NCBI GenBank assembly: GCA_027924645.1
Contig: BSBN01000252.1
Location: 3,968,001 to 4,032,000 of the forward strand
Direction of reading: 5' to 3'
Length of the DNA: 64,000 nucleotides
Source of the DNA: Cunninghamia lanceolata
Lineage: Eukaryota; Streptophyta; Pinopsida; Cupressales; Cupressaceae
Positions 10,801-23,040 of the stretch are shown here, in pieces. A program made the position numbers and the translations under genes. The notes beneath the pieces were generated by a model. The model ran no database searches, was not told where the DNA came from, and saw nothing but the letters and a program-made list of their open reading frames with translations. The first letter of the stretch is position 1. The number at the start of each line of letters is the position of its first letter.

Positions 10801-12068
10801 TAAATGAGATTGCAAAACACATCACCTTGAAATAAAGTGACAACACATAATGGTGGCAATCTAACGCTCTGTTTTAAAAAAAAAATCCGTTCGATGATAA
10901 GTGATTGCATAGATGCCATTGATTGCACAAAGTTAAGATTGTTGAATGGGAATTTGGAGGGTGTTGCAAAGAACAAGTGCAGGCCTGGATGTATAAGCAA
11001 TTCAAGATCAGAGTGATTTGTCAAGTAACTAGTTTTCATTCACCAAAATCCTTGAGATTGCTAGACTCCAAACATTCACCAAAATTTGTTTCGTAGTGGC
11101 TTTCATTGCTTTCTCTATTTGTTTCCAAGATTTTTTTTTTGCAACATCTTGTGGACATGTGGTGGCAGTAGCTATACTTCCCACTATAAAACCACTTGAA
11201 GCTAGAAAGACATAAATTTTCTAAACTCATCGGTTTTTTTTATTGTCATGTCCTTGAGCCTTCTATGGATGCAAGTGTAAAAGATTAAGATTGTGCCTGC
11301 GTATAACCATAATCCACCCTTTAGGGTTTTGTGTTGAATGACAGAATTGAAACGTTTAGCAACCTTTTTCAAAAGGAAAAAATAAAAACAACCTTGTGTT
11401 TACGGCTAACCTTGACCTTTAAAACCATTGGTTAAGATCAACCCATTATAGGAAGATAATTATTCCATCAATGATCTCAAGGTTGTTATCAACTGTGCAT
11501 TCTCGGCTTCTAAAATCTAATCCTTGGCTTTTGCTTTAGTTACCAATTCTTCATTCTAGAGATTTTGTAGGGAAATAAACAAATTGTTCTTACACTTACT
11601 TTTATTCTCGTGATTAATATGATTTAGAGACAATCTTTCGGTGAATATTTTATGAGTTGTCTTGAAATTAAGTTTTCCCTATAATTTGCATGGCTCTGAA
11701 GTAACGTGTTCAAAGTTGGTGGTTATAAATGGTACATTTTACTGTATTCCCAGTGTTGTTATATTTGTAATCAAAGCATATTGCTTTGATAACATGTGTG
11801 TGTGTGTTTAATTTACGGATTGATATTTATCCTTACATTTAGTTTAATTTAATAGCCTTCATCGTGTTGATTGTAGGTTTTGGAATTTGAATAAGACCAT
11901 CATCTGCTTCCCAATGTTAAGCCTTTCATCTTTTCATTGATCTTTGACTTGTTGCAGATGCCGATTGGACCCCCACGGTGGAACTGTTCTTGTACTTCCT
12001 GAATGCACTTTATAAATTCGTCTACATTTATAAATCATAGAGTTGAAATCTAGACATAGTGATAGAAT
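10801..12068. other. no gene recognised
   Basis: The stretch is AT-rich with short ORFs only. A small GT run occurs near 11803-11813. The short ORFs on the minus strand at 10713-11230 have no recognisable motif and no support. It forms the upstream flank of the ORF family copy at 12069. Confidence 0.5.
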
Positions 12069-15000
12069 ATGGAAGAAACAATTCAAAACTCAAAGAGTAA
12101 AAGACAAAAAATTGAGGATAGGCATCTAAACTGGGATTTATTAGACCAATGTCCTAGGTTAGGACAAAAATCCAGAAGAAATGCCCAACTAAACCCACAT
12201 GCTGAGAAATTTGAAGATTTATATAGGGATATTGGGGATATATGGACACCAGTCAAAGGGTATGATCTCTTTATCTCCCATTACAAAAAAATGCACAGGC
12301 ATAAACCCATTTCAAACCCATGGTGGCTAAACTTGGGTAAATTGGTAGTCCCGAATGTGTTTGTAAATGTCCAGTTGTTGAAGTTTTTGCAGAGAAATTC
12401 AACCCTAAGACTTGTTATATTGAATTCAACGATGGCACTGGTTTCTTCCCCATTACTAGAGACTATATATCTACAGTGTTTTAGTTAGACACAAGTTTAG
12501 ACAAGAAATTTAGAATCAAGGATTTGTTGGTTGAGTACCACAATATGAGTAATAATTATAAGAGATGGAAGTTACCCTTGCATAGGCCTCACGGTGACAA
12601 TAACCAACTTAGGGTATTTTTAGAGGGTGAAGATCCACCCTACTCAAATGAATCGTTCGAAGATTATTTCAAAAACACCTATTACTTTGCCTATTAGATA
12701 TTGGGAATAGAGGCCTCCATGTTCATGGAAATTGCACCCATGGTCCTAGTTGCGGACATACAGAGTCATGATGTGCGATATTTTGATTATGCTGAATACC
12801 TGGCATATAATATAAAAAATGATTTAATGTCTATTAAGAATGGAGGAAGTAAATTCAGACATTATTCTTTATTTATGCATATGGTATTATATGAAGGACA
12901 ATGTATGGGCTTATGGGATAGAAATCTCAAGGTAAGAGACCTAGAAAAAAATGGAGATATAAAACTTGTGCAAATGTGGACTTCTATTTGGGATAGCAGA
13001 TGTGATATATCCCATTATTTATACTTTGAAAAGTTTTTTGTGAAACCAATATTCATACGGTTTGGACATCCTTGCAATCACAATTTTTCATTAGAAATAC
13101 AGAAGTTTTTGAGACCAAAAGATAGATATGAAGAGGGAAAGTTCAGCCATAATTGGGGCGATTGGTATGTTTTCAGAGATTGCACTATGATAAGAGTATT
13201 CAGATATGAAGGGCCACTCTTCCTACTACCAAAGACATGCCCAGATCAAGTTGCATACTTAGAAATTGTTAGGCAATTAGCTTCCTCAGACTTCATGCAT
13301 CTCAAGAATCAGCGTAAACAGTCATCTATGCCTGGGCTTTAAGCTTTGGAGATTTCATAGTACTTTCTGACAAAGGTTATCAATTAATTTATAGTAAATT
13401 AGAATAATTCAGATTACCTTTTGGAAATGCAAGAGGAAATTTTGATCCGAAACACATCATAAACAGTGTAAAAATAAAGCAGAAGTTAAAGGGATATGAT
13501 CATTTCCTATTTGTTGATGAAGATTTAATCAGAAATTGTGATGAAACTATAGTAGTAGGAAGAAGAAGGTTGTACCGTAAAACCATGTTAGCAGAGGCTT
13601 AGAGGGTAGCCCAAAACCCCACCTACACCAGAGTTTTCTAGGATATTGATGATCCTATCGAAAGACTGGACACTATGATTAAACATGCACCAGAACTAAT
13701 CAAGAATATTCCCCTTCATGTATTTAACAAAAAAGTAAAACAACTTAAAGATGCACAAGCTGAGTATGAAGTACCCCTAGGTCACTTGTCACCTCAACCC
13801 ACACCGGATATAAGTTTCTTTGCAGACACAAACATTGCACAAGGAGAGGGAGAGTTTCAAGAAGGGGTGCAATGTTATGACCCAACCATTGAGGGGTATG
13901 AACCGCCTGAAGACAGAGAAGCTGTCACTGTGGAAACACCAAATGATTTATCAAAAGACATAAGGCAACTGGCCAATAGTAAATTCATATCAGATGATGA
14001 TTTCATCAAAACACCTGAGTTTAAAGCCTTCTTGTATGAATACAAGGGAAAACAAGCTAGGAAGAGAATGAAAGATATCACTCCTAACATACAGGATGAG
14101 GAGTTGTCTGAGCATCAGAAGGAGATCGACAATGAATTGTAGATAATGACTCTAGAAAGGGGAAGGACCTTGTTACAAGAAGTAGGTGTGATTTTGATTC
14201 TTGGATGGGACATGGCTTCAGCCATTGTATTTGATTCTTTCAATAGAAATCAAGATAAGAAGTTGAAACTCAGCATTGAGGCAATGGATGATATCAGAAG
14301 AGGATCAGAGTATGACCCTGATAAAAGAGCATTGCTTATATGGGCGTTGTATCCTCCAAATAAGAGACCACATATCATTGATGATCCTAATAAAGCTTTT
14401 GGTAGCCTGTTGATACAAAGGGTTGAGGATACAGATCCTATGGACACTGGTGATTTAAATGTTAATGTTGCAAGGTTTACTAAAGTACAAATTGAGAAGT
14501 TAATGAAAGATAATAATATATATAAGAAAGAAAATGCTATGCTGAGACAAGAGATTGATTTGAATAGAGACAAGTTGCCTTCATCTAGCAGCTACTCACC
14601 ATACCTAGAAGGTGATCAAAGGGTAATAGAGGTCTTGGCAGATGTGAATTATTGGAAGTATAAGGCAGAAAAGAATCAAAAGAAAAGTGAGCAGCTAGAA
14701 ACTGAAAACTGTCAAATATAATATGGCCTCTGAATTGATTCAAAGAAGGTTTGGCCACATGATGAAAAATAGCAACAAGGTTTGGGATTTGCACATTATA
14801 ACACATCAATTATACCAAGAGCATAAAAGACTACACCTTAGAATGTTGGAAACAAAGGACAGGTTGAATGCTAAAGCTAGCACTGAGGAACAAGTGCTCA
14901 AACGATTTAATGAATTGATGAAAGAACATGAGAGATTTAATGGTATATTGATAGCAGCTTTGAAAGATTTTGATCAACGTATTAATTTGGTATTTCCCAA

Positions 15001-15151
15001 CTTCTTCAATGATGAGGGCAACCTAAAAGACAAGGACACTTGGAGGAATGAACTGGGTCAGTTACTGCCACCACTACTTGAAAATGTAAATAATGAGGAA
15101 AGGATGATAGAGAATACTTACACATGTCTGGGAAAGATATTTATTCTATAA
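12069..15151 (+). pseudogene. unclassified transposon-associated ORF family, copy A
   Basis: About 1,030 codons can be followed from an ATG at 12069, through frameshifts near 12380, 13340 and 14720 and stops near 12485, 12696, 13570 and 14140. I know it is a real coding family because a diverged copy lies at 49.6-52.6 kb with the same motif order: NPWWLNL, then HNWGDWY...DCTMI, AYLEIVRQ, DDDFIKTPEFKAFLYEY, LERGRTLLQE, DLNVNVARFTKVQIEKL. The last ~200 residues (from about 14460) are Lys/Glu-rich and heptad-like. No catalytic motif, zinc finger, signal peptide or membrane segment is visible. The layout (globular N-terminal part, acidic linker, helical tail) resembles the env-position ORF at 3146-6095, but direct homology between the two is only a possibility. 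No pol or LTR is attached. Confidence 0.65.
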
Positions 15152-15659
15152 TCAACAATGAGCAGTTTACTTGAGACTGATCCATGTAATGATCAAGTGT
15201 ACATTGACCATATCGCTCAAATAAATCTATTTGTATCCAGAGCGTTGTGATGAAGCAAAAGGAGTACAATTTTGTCAAGCAATGCAGGTGTATCAATATA
15301 TATTATGGAGATAAGGACGACCTTGCCAGGCCTTTGAGTCACGAGTCACTCTATGGAGATTAATGCAGCTAGAATCATATCATTACATATGCTTTTATCT
15401 TCATTTATGTTTGTTAATTATGCATTAGTTATCAAAAGATGTTATTATGAAAAGGTACAATGTTTCAGGCCTGAAGCTTGTTTGCATCCTATAAAATAGG
15501 ATACCAAGGCTACTATGAAGGAGATCATCCAATCTATTTTAGAGACATATATTTAATATAAAAGTAGTGTTCAAAGAATCCATTTCCATCTATCTATGTT
15601 TTCAAACCAGTATGAATTGTTAAATTAATAAAAATAATTAGAGTTAGTTGGTGGATCCA
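15152..15659. other. no gene recognised
   Basis: AT-rich sequence between the copy A ORF and the 122-bp repeat array. It may hold the 3' untranslated part of copy A. No repeat or motif stands out. Confidence 0.4.
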
Positions 15660-15911
15660 AAATTGATGTTCAATTGTTGTGTTGAAGTTAATATTTATGA
15701 GTTGCATGATTTTCTCCAAAGTGGTTTGTCAAGTTGCTTAAGTTAATATATCAAGGATATCATTAATTTTTTAGTATACATTTGTTGTTATTCAATTGTT
15801 GTGTTGATGTTAATATTTATGAGTTGCATGATTTTATCCAAAGTGGTTTGTCAAGTTGTTTAAGTTAATATATCAAGGATATCATTAATTTTTCAGTATA
15901 CATTTGATGTT
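15660..15911 (+). repeat. 122-bp tandem repeat, units 1 and 2
   Basis: The word CAATTGTTGTGTTGA recurs at 15671 and 15793. The whole 122-bp unit, including GAGTTGCATGATTTT and CCAAAGTGGTTTGTCAAGTT, is duplicated with few changes. Taking out the LINE at its target duplication puts the next CAATTGTTGTGTTGATG (38655) exactly 122 bp further on, so a third unit was split by the insertion. Confidence 0.9.
15900..15911. other. LINE target-site duplication, left copy
   Basis: ACATTTGATGTT here is repeated exactly at 38640-38651. The two copies flank the minus-strand LINE. The LINE 3' end, reading TTTTGTAATCAAA on the minus strand, abuts this copy. Confidence 0.85.
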
Positions 15912-16106
15912 TTTGATTACAAAAGACGGCAAAAACAAGGGGCCGAACCCTTAACAGAGATTACATAAGAAAAAGCACAAGCTCAGGAAACAAAAAGAGC
16001 CTGGAACCAAAACCTAGGAAACACCAGCCAACAAATGACAGAAAGTAAGCAACAGCAAAAAACCAGCAACCAAACAGCAGAAGGCATACTAGGACATAGA
16101 GTCCTC

Positions 16107-17990
16107 CTAATCTTTAGCAAGAACTTCAAAAACTTTTTCCAACTCCTGAGTTCTGTCATTGTCGGCTCCCTGGGAGAAAAGTTGAATATCCTGGAAAAGG
16201 GTTAAGTTGATCATGGAAGACCTGCACAGCATGCGGGTAATGAACTTATATAGAGTAGACAGCTTGAGTTGTAGAGCCACCATCTTGTCCTTTAACTGAG
16301 TCACTTCAGCAAAAAGAGAGTTGCTATCCCTGCCCTCATTCACATTGCCATCCTCAGCAGTAACCCTGACATCATCATCATGAATCTCTTCGGGGACAGA
16401 CTGTCTGTTCGCTTCCACCTCTTCAGCACCGGCAGGATTTTGCTCATTCATGTTCCCCTCTCCTTCACCAATATCATACTGGGCCTCCACAGGGCTCTGA
16501 TGGTCAAACTCATTTTTATCACTACCAGTACCAATCACATTCTCAGGGCTGTCCCTGTAATCATTCTGCAGAGAGTCATGGCCATCAAACTGCTCCCCAG
16601 AAACAGGATTATCCATGCAAATTACCTTAAAATCATCATCACTCTCGGCCTCCTCACCATGAGAAGAAGCCTCAGATTTACTTTCTGATTAGTTTATAAG
16701 TTTAACCTTGGGGGCTGGCTTCCCAACAATTCTGGTAGAGCGTCTGACAGTAGGGGTTGTGCTTTTCCCTTTGCCCTTTCTAGCCTTTTTAGCAGGGTTC
16801 TCAGCAGACATGTTTTTACCTTTAGGGGTCTCATGACTATCTTTGAGGGAGCTAAGAATAGCCGTTTCCTCAGCCAGCTTAGAGAGGCGATGAAGCCGCT
16901 TCCTAGACTTAACAGAGTCCTTCACCTTAGAGGTAGAGGTAGACCTAGGAGTGGGGGTATTAGTTTTCACAGTTGCCGAAGTCGGGCCATCATAACTATT
17001 ATTCATAGGAGTGTGAAGGGAATCATAATTGATAGAAGCTGACGGAGAATTGGGGGAGGGTTCCACAGCCGAGTGATGGAGAGTGGCAGGGGGCATCAGG
17101 GCCAAGTGAAACTGGTAGAATCTGTGAATAAGGCCTTGGTGAAGGGGCACATGCTTCTCCAAAGGCCTAGAGGTTAAATTCTTATGAACCCTTTTAACCA
17201 AGTGTTCTAAAGAAGAAAGCAGGTAGTAAGGGAAACAAACAACCATGTTTCTACGAAAATGATTGAGCAGGGGAAGATGGTAGTAATAGAACCTGGCATA
17301 ACGACCTTCCAAGGTGAAGTACTTCATGATTAAAAAGCACATGTCCGTCCATGGTTGAGGAAGCTTCACCCTTTCAAACCCTCCCTGGTAGGGTACCAGC
17401 TCTTCGCCATCACCCAAGAAAAGCTTTTGGTTCTGCGCATTAGAAACCCTCGACTTTCTCAGCAACTTAATGCCTTTAAGGGATAAGCCCGTCGCCTCAG
17501 CAATACTTTGCTCTGAGAACTCAAAGCTGACACTGCCAATGGTGACTCATCTGTCAACCCACGAAGAAGCACACTGGATGGATAACGACTCATCATGCTC
17601 GTTAAGGCATTCCAGGAACGGAATAATGCCCCCCTCCTTGCAGTAATGCCAGACAATGGCATTATCTTTGAATTCACTGCAGGTGTTTGGTTTAGTGCAA
17701 ATTCTTTCACCACCCATAATGATAGCCCACGCCGCAATACCCAGCAGGAGAAGACAAATAAAATGCAGAATACCCTTCTGAGGAATCCACCAAGCAGTAT
17801 TCATGTGAACTAAAACTAGCCGACGCCAATCATGATACTTTAAGTTCCCAAATGCAACCCAAATGATGAGTATTAAATTCGCATGAAGGGAGTACAGATG
17901 CCACTACTAATTCACACGGGGGTCGTGCATAAGCCTAGACAGGGTGGAAAAACATGCCACTTCATCACTCGACACTTGAGTAGACATCAT
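16107..17990 (-). pseudogene. LINE ORF3, related to the Athila-like env-position protein
   Basis: From ATG at 17990 to the TAG ending at 16107 the frame never shifts in about 628 codons. It is interrupted by TAG-TAG near 17908, TGA near 17547 and TAA near 16689, all explainable as C-to-T changes in Gln or Arg codons. Features: a hydrophobic stretch near 17775-17730 (ICLLLLGIAAWAII), a GLSLKG block, LPQPW at 17363-17349, MKYFT at 17327-17313, HQGLIHRFYQFH, a long Ser/Thr/Lys linker with RRSTRIVGKP, an acidic region, and a short helical end with many Leu. The LPxPW, MKYFT, HxGLI and basic-patch order matches the ORF at 3146-6095. The start overlaps the ORF2 stop as ATGA, which suggests coupled translation. 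The function is unknown; binding nucleic acid or a protein partner is a guess. Confidence 0.7.
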
Positions 17991-20900
17991 GTAAAAATAG
18001 AGTTCTCCTTATGAATAAGCATTCCAATGTGACCAGGAACGCTACTAATTTGGTGCCAAACCTACCAAACTTGAAATTCCTGACCAAAGTTGGCAAGACC
18101 ATCAGCAACCGAGTTGCCTTCCCTATAAGTATGGGAGAAAGAGACATTCGGGATGCCATGGAGAATGGTTTGAATATCAGATATAATGTCACTCAGCTTC
18201 CACCCACAAGTAGAGAGACCGGTAACCGCATCCAGAATGATTTTAGAATCACCTTGTATGTGGAGATGGCTAATCCCCAAAGAGATCGCCACTTTGAGAC
18301 CCCAGAGGAGGGCCATTGCCTCAGCAATGTTGTTAGAGTGCTTTCCAAGTCCTCCGGCTTAAGCCGCAACGAGATCACCATGTTCATCCCTTATTATACC
18401 TCCTTTGCTGGCGCAACCATCAGCTTTAGTAGCACCATCAAAATTAAGTTTCAACCACCTCGGCTCAAGCTGGGCCCAAATAGTATTAAGTCTTTTCCAA
18501 AGTTTCATATCATCAAAAGTCAGGATTTGGTTCAGCAAACCCCAGTTAGAAGCCACCCAAGATTCCTGTTTGGTCAAAGGTTGATCTGTAGGTTTAATGT
18601 TAGTATTAGAAACATTTTCAACAATAGCCTTAAATAAAGAGATCCAAACCTGCATCGGAGACCTATGAGTGTCCCGAAAAATCCTATTGTTTCTTTCTTT
18701 CCACAGGGCCCACCCAAGGGAAGGAAGGGTCTGCTTCCATAATTCCTACAACCAAGGGTGTTTAAGGGGAACATTCCAACTGGCGATACAATCACGAATC
18801 TCTCTATTAAAAGCCCATTGTATACCAATTTTTTCTAGAATTCTGCTCCAGACTTCACGGGCATAATCACAATGAATGAGGAGATGTGCCACAGTTTCTT
18901 CTTGATTGCAGCAAAGAACACATATGTTGACAAGTTGCAACCCTCTACGTTGGAGGTTATCCTGAGTCAAAATTTTATTATGGGTGGCAGTCCACCAAAA
19001 GAAGTTGATTTTAGGGAGACTTTTACAATTCTAGACTTTCTCCCATATCTCATCTTTGTTGACATCCTCCACCAGCAGAAGGTAAGCAGATTTTACCTAG
19101 AACCTCCCTTTTTTGTCAGCATACCACAGGAGTTCATCCTTCCGAGGGAATAAAGGAAGTCTCATATCCATCATTAATTGTTGAACCATATTCAATTTCT
19201 GATGAAACTCAGGGTTATTCATGGTGCATTGTAACAGATTCTTCCACCTTTTAAGCCCATGGTTTTGGGTAAGGTAATTACTAACTTTAGAGCCAAAAAA
19301 TTGCTTGGCCAAGGAAACAATATCTTTATTATCAATTTGGGCTGAGAGAGCCTGATTAGTTAACCAGGGGTCTTCCCAAAAGTTGATGAGAGAACCGTCC
19401 CCTAATTTCCATCTCATTCCTTTTCTAATGATGCTCCTAGTTTTAAGCATTTTATTCCAAATTGCAGAACCTGGTAGAATACCTTCTTGAACAATTACCG
19501 AGTAACTATCAAAATCTTTGAGATATTTGGCCTTCATTATATCTCCCCAATCTTTATTTTTGTTGATGAAGTTCCACATTACCTTGGACAATAGGGCTTT
19601 GTTCATGCATTGAACAGTCCTGATGTTAAGACCCCCATGAGATTTAGGACAGCAGACCTGCTCCCACTTGACCAAAGAAATCCTTTTCTTTTCCTCCATT
19701 CCAGTCCATAAAAAAGTCCTTTGTATCTGTTCCAGTTTTTCAGCTAGGTATCTAGGCATCTTAAAAAGAGATAGGAAGTACGTGGGAATGCCTTGAAGGG
19801 AAGCTCGTAAAAGTTGAAGTTTCCCAGCATTGCTGAGAAGTTTGCCTTTCCAGCCCATGAGCTTTCTCTGAGTTCTTTCAATAATGTTGTGCCAAAAGGC
19901 AGGAGTGACATCTTTAACAGTGAGGGGTAGGCCCAAATAAATAGAAGGGAGATTAGTAGCAGCACAACCAAGAATCTTGACAATTTTTCTTTGAAGATCA
20001 TCAGGAGTATTGAAGAAAAAAACATTGCTCTTATGAAAATTTATATGTTGTCCAGAAGCCTTAGCAGACTCATTTAGTAACCTTTTCCAAGCAGAAGCCT
20101 CCACCACGGAAGAAATGCCAAATAGAATAGTATCATCCACAAACTATTGGATCGTCAAAGGAGTAAGGGAGGTGGTAGGTTTAATCCTAATGATAACTTT
20201 AGAAGAGACTTTGTTTAAAAATGATCTACCCAGCGCCTCAGCAATCATAATAAAAAGGTAGGGAGAGAGAGGGTCTCCCTATCGAATCCCCCTAGAAGGG
20301 GAGAAGAACCCTCTTGGGATACCATTCACAAGAACCAAATATTTAGTAGTAGTAACAACTTCCTTGACAAGAAAGAGGAGTTTATTATTAAAACCAAATT
20401 TGTAAAGAATTTTGAACAGAAACTGCCAAGAAACCCAGTCGTAAGCTTTAGAGATGTCGAGTTTGAGAGCCATGCTAGGTATCTGACTTTTTTCCATGGA
20501 ATGAATAGTCTCATGAGTAGCAAGAACAACATCCAAAATCTGCCTGCCAGGGACAAAACCTTTTTGCGTGGGGGAAATGATCTTATCTAGATAAGGTTGC
20601 AATCTGAAAACTAATAACTTAGTGCATACTTTATAAAAGGTGTTACAGAGACTTATAGGCCGGAAATCCTTGAACATATCAAGGTTAGGTTTTTTAGGAA
20701 TCAAAGCAATATAGGTGTTAATAAATTGTCTAAGGAGCTTACCAGTCCTGAAAAAGTCTTTAACAGCAGCAGTGACATCAAACCCAATGATATCCCAGAA
20801 TTCTTGAAAAAACACTGGAGGAAATCCATCGGGACCAGGAGCTTTATAAGGGCCCATAGAAAAGACAACAGCCCTGACTTCTTCCTCAGTAACAGTTTTC

Positions 20901-21803
20901 AAAATGTCAACATTGTCTTCCATAGACAAAACATAAGGTATCTCTTCTAACAGCTGAGAAACGACAGTGAATTGTCAGCAATTGGCCCAGACTCCGACAG
21001 CAGGTTGTGAAAGAACCTAACAGCATTATCTCCAATCTCCTCATCTTCAGTAATAAGATTACCATCTTCCAATTTAATGGAAGATAAAGTGTTGAATTTT
21101 CTATGTTTAAGGGCAGATTTATGAAAGAAGGTCGTGTTCCAATCCCCTTCTTTAAGCCATTGGATGCGGGACTTTTGTTTCCAAAAAAATTCTTCCTTGT
21201 ACATGATATCCTTCCAATCCTTAATGAGGTTGTCTTCGGATGTAGCCAAAGACTCATACCTATCCCCCTGGGCAATCCTAAGTTGTATGTCCTCAAGATT
21301 ATCAGAGATGAACTTCTTCTTAGAAAAAATATTACCAAAGTTGTACCTATTCTAGCCATAAACCTGATGTCTGATGTGGAGGAGTTTCTTGTGAAGATGG
21401 AACATAGGAGTACCTACCACCTTGATCTGCCACCAGCTAGATAGGAGATTTCTGAAGTCAGGGTGCTTGATCCACATTACTTCAAATCTAAAAGGAAAAG
21501 GACCTTTTCTTCTATCATCGGCCCACTCCAAAACAATGGGGTTGTGATCTGAAACCGTTCTGGGGAGCGCTCTAAGAGAGAGAGTGAAGTTGAGGGGCCA
21601 ATTATTAGAGGTTAAAACCTTGTCCAATCTGACTTGAATTAGATGTTCCTCATTCCTTCTATTGGTCCATGTGAATTGTTGATTAGACAAATCAATGTCC
21701 ACAAGTCCACAGGTGTTGATGAAGTCTGCCAAATCCATCATACTGTCTGAGTAATCCACAATACCTCTAGATTTCTCAGAAGGGTATAAAGGGGTATTAA
21801 AAT
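17987..21803 (-). pseudogene. LINE ORF2, main part: endonuclease end, reverse transcriptase, RNase H
   Basis: Entering from the interrupted 5' part, the frame gives the end of the endonuclease (TWTNRR near 21650, then VSDHNPIVLEW with the catalytic SDH near 21550). After a 1-base shift near 20970, the reverse transcriptase follows: YKAPGPDGFP, FRPISLCNTFYK, LDISKAYDWV, GIR-stop-GDPLSP and FVDD at about 20140. A zinc-finger-like LINE tail follows (ICVLCCNQEETVAHLLIHC), then an RNase H with FDGA (about 18440), GDSK (about 18255) and a C-terminal EGNSVADGLANFG. Stops occur near 20279, 20145, 19097, 19040, 18746 and 18062. Ignoring the last, the frame closes at TGA 17989-17987. The encoded enzyme nicks the target and copies its own RNA there (target-primed reverse transcription). 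Confidence 0.9.
21799..21803. other. gypsy target-site duplication, left copy (AAAAT)
   Basis: AAAAT directly precedes the TGTGTATGAG end of the left LTR and is repeated at 36669-36673 directly after the TGTCTACA end of the right LTR. A 5-bp duplication is standard for gypsy integrases. Confidence 0.9.
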
Positions 21804-23027
21804 TGTGTATGAGAAAAAATTGATTAAATCTAAACTAAATAAAATCAAAGAACCCAATAACATAAAGAAAACGAATTTAAATAAAAGCCATGACAAACAA
21901 TCAATGAAATAAAGACTTTTACCGAAATCTGTGTTGTTTCCTTTGGATTGAATGTGGATTGCTCAATGAAGTTGCAAAGCCATAGTTGCAACAAGAAAGT
22001 AGTGTGCTCAAGAGATCAATGTCAAAAGATCGTGATAGTGCTCAATCGACGCGTTTTGTATGCTCGAAGCTCTGTTAAGTATGCCTGAGAATACCATCGA
22101 AGAGAGAGAGGTAATGAAGGAGCTGAGGGGGGTTTATATAGATTTCAAGGAAAATCGATCAACGGTCTAGATAATTCAGAAGAATCAATGGAGGAGAACA
22201 GTTGAGGAACGTGCAACGAATGAGAAGAAGACATGTGTCTTGCTTTCTTTTGCATGAGAGGAGTTATCAAGAATAGAAGAATGAGTTAAAGCAATTAACA
22301 GAATGTAATGATCAGTTAAGTGATTTAAAACAAGAAGAAGGGATTTGCATGAGAATAAGAAGATATTTTGCTTTATTAAATATAGAAAGCTTGAGTTATA
22401 TTAGAGATAACTCAAATTTAGAAGAAAAAGCAATTTAAATAAATAATTGATTTATTTAAATTTAGAGAAGATATTTTGGAAGAAATAATTAAATAATTAG
22501 AATTATTTAATTTAGAAGATTTAAAAGCAAATTAAATAAATAAATTTATTTAATTGTTGTGCATGATTTTGGAAGAACAGAAGATTATAAATAAAATATT
22601 TGATTTTATTTATTTTTAGAGGATTGAGATAATTTAAATAAATTTGATTTGATTTATTTAAATTTAGAAGAACAATTGATTTAATTAAATAATGTAAATT
22701 ATTTAATTGTAGATAAGATAGAATTGTGATGAATTAATTAAATAATGTGATATATTTAATTAATGTGGATGTGAATTTTGGAAGGAGGATAATGATCAAA
22801 TTAAATAATTAAAATTATTTAATTGTGGAAGAATAATAGAGGAATTTAATTTAATTAATTAAATAAAGAGGATTTATTTAATTAATGTTGAATTTAGGAG
22901 ATTTAGAAGAATTTGATGATAATTAATTAAATAATTAGATTATTTAATTAACGTTTGCAATGCAAGTGATTAGACAGATAACGGAATGCAAGTGATTTGA
23001 CGACACGGTCATTTTAGGGTGTCTACA
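21804..23027 (-). repeat. 3' LTR of the Tat element
   Basis: On the minus strand it begins TGTAGACACCC and ends CATACACA. It matches 35443-36668 along its whole length, with about 20 mismatches and a 2-base indel. AATTAAATAAAT-like words fill 22380-22960. A TATA box (CTATATAAACC, minus) lies at 22131-22141. Confidence 0.95.
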
Positions 23028-23040
23028 TTTTGCCCCTCTT
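23028..23040 (-). other. polypurine tract of the Tat element
   Basis: On the minus strand AAAGAGGGGCAAA abuts the TGTAGACACC start of the 3' LTR. This is the expected primer for plus-strand DNA synthesis. Confidence 0.85.

Noticed and set aside
18011..18637. 208-codon plus-strand ORF
   Set aside because: It is antisense to the LINE RNase H, which has clear FDGA, GDSK and EGNSVADGLA motifs on the minus strand.
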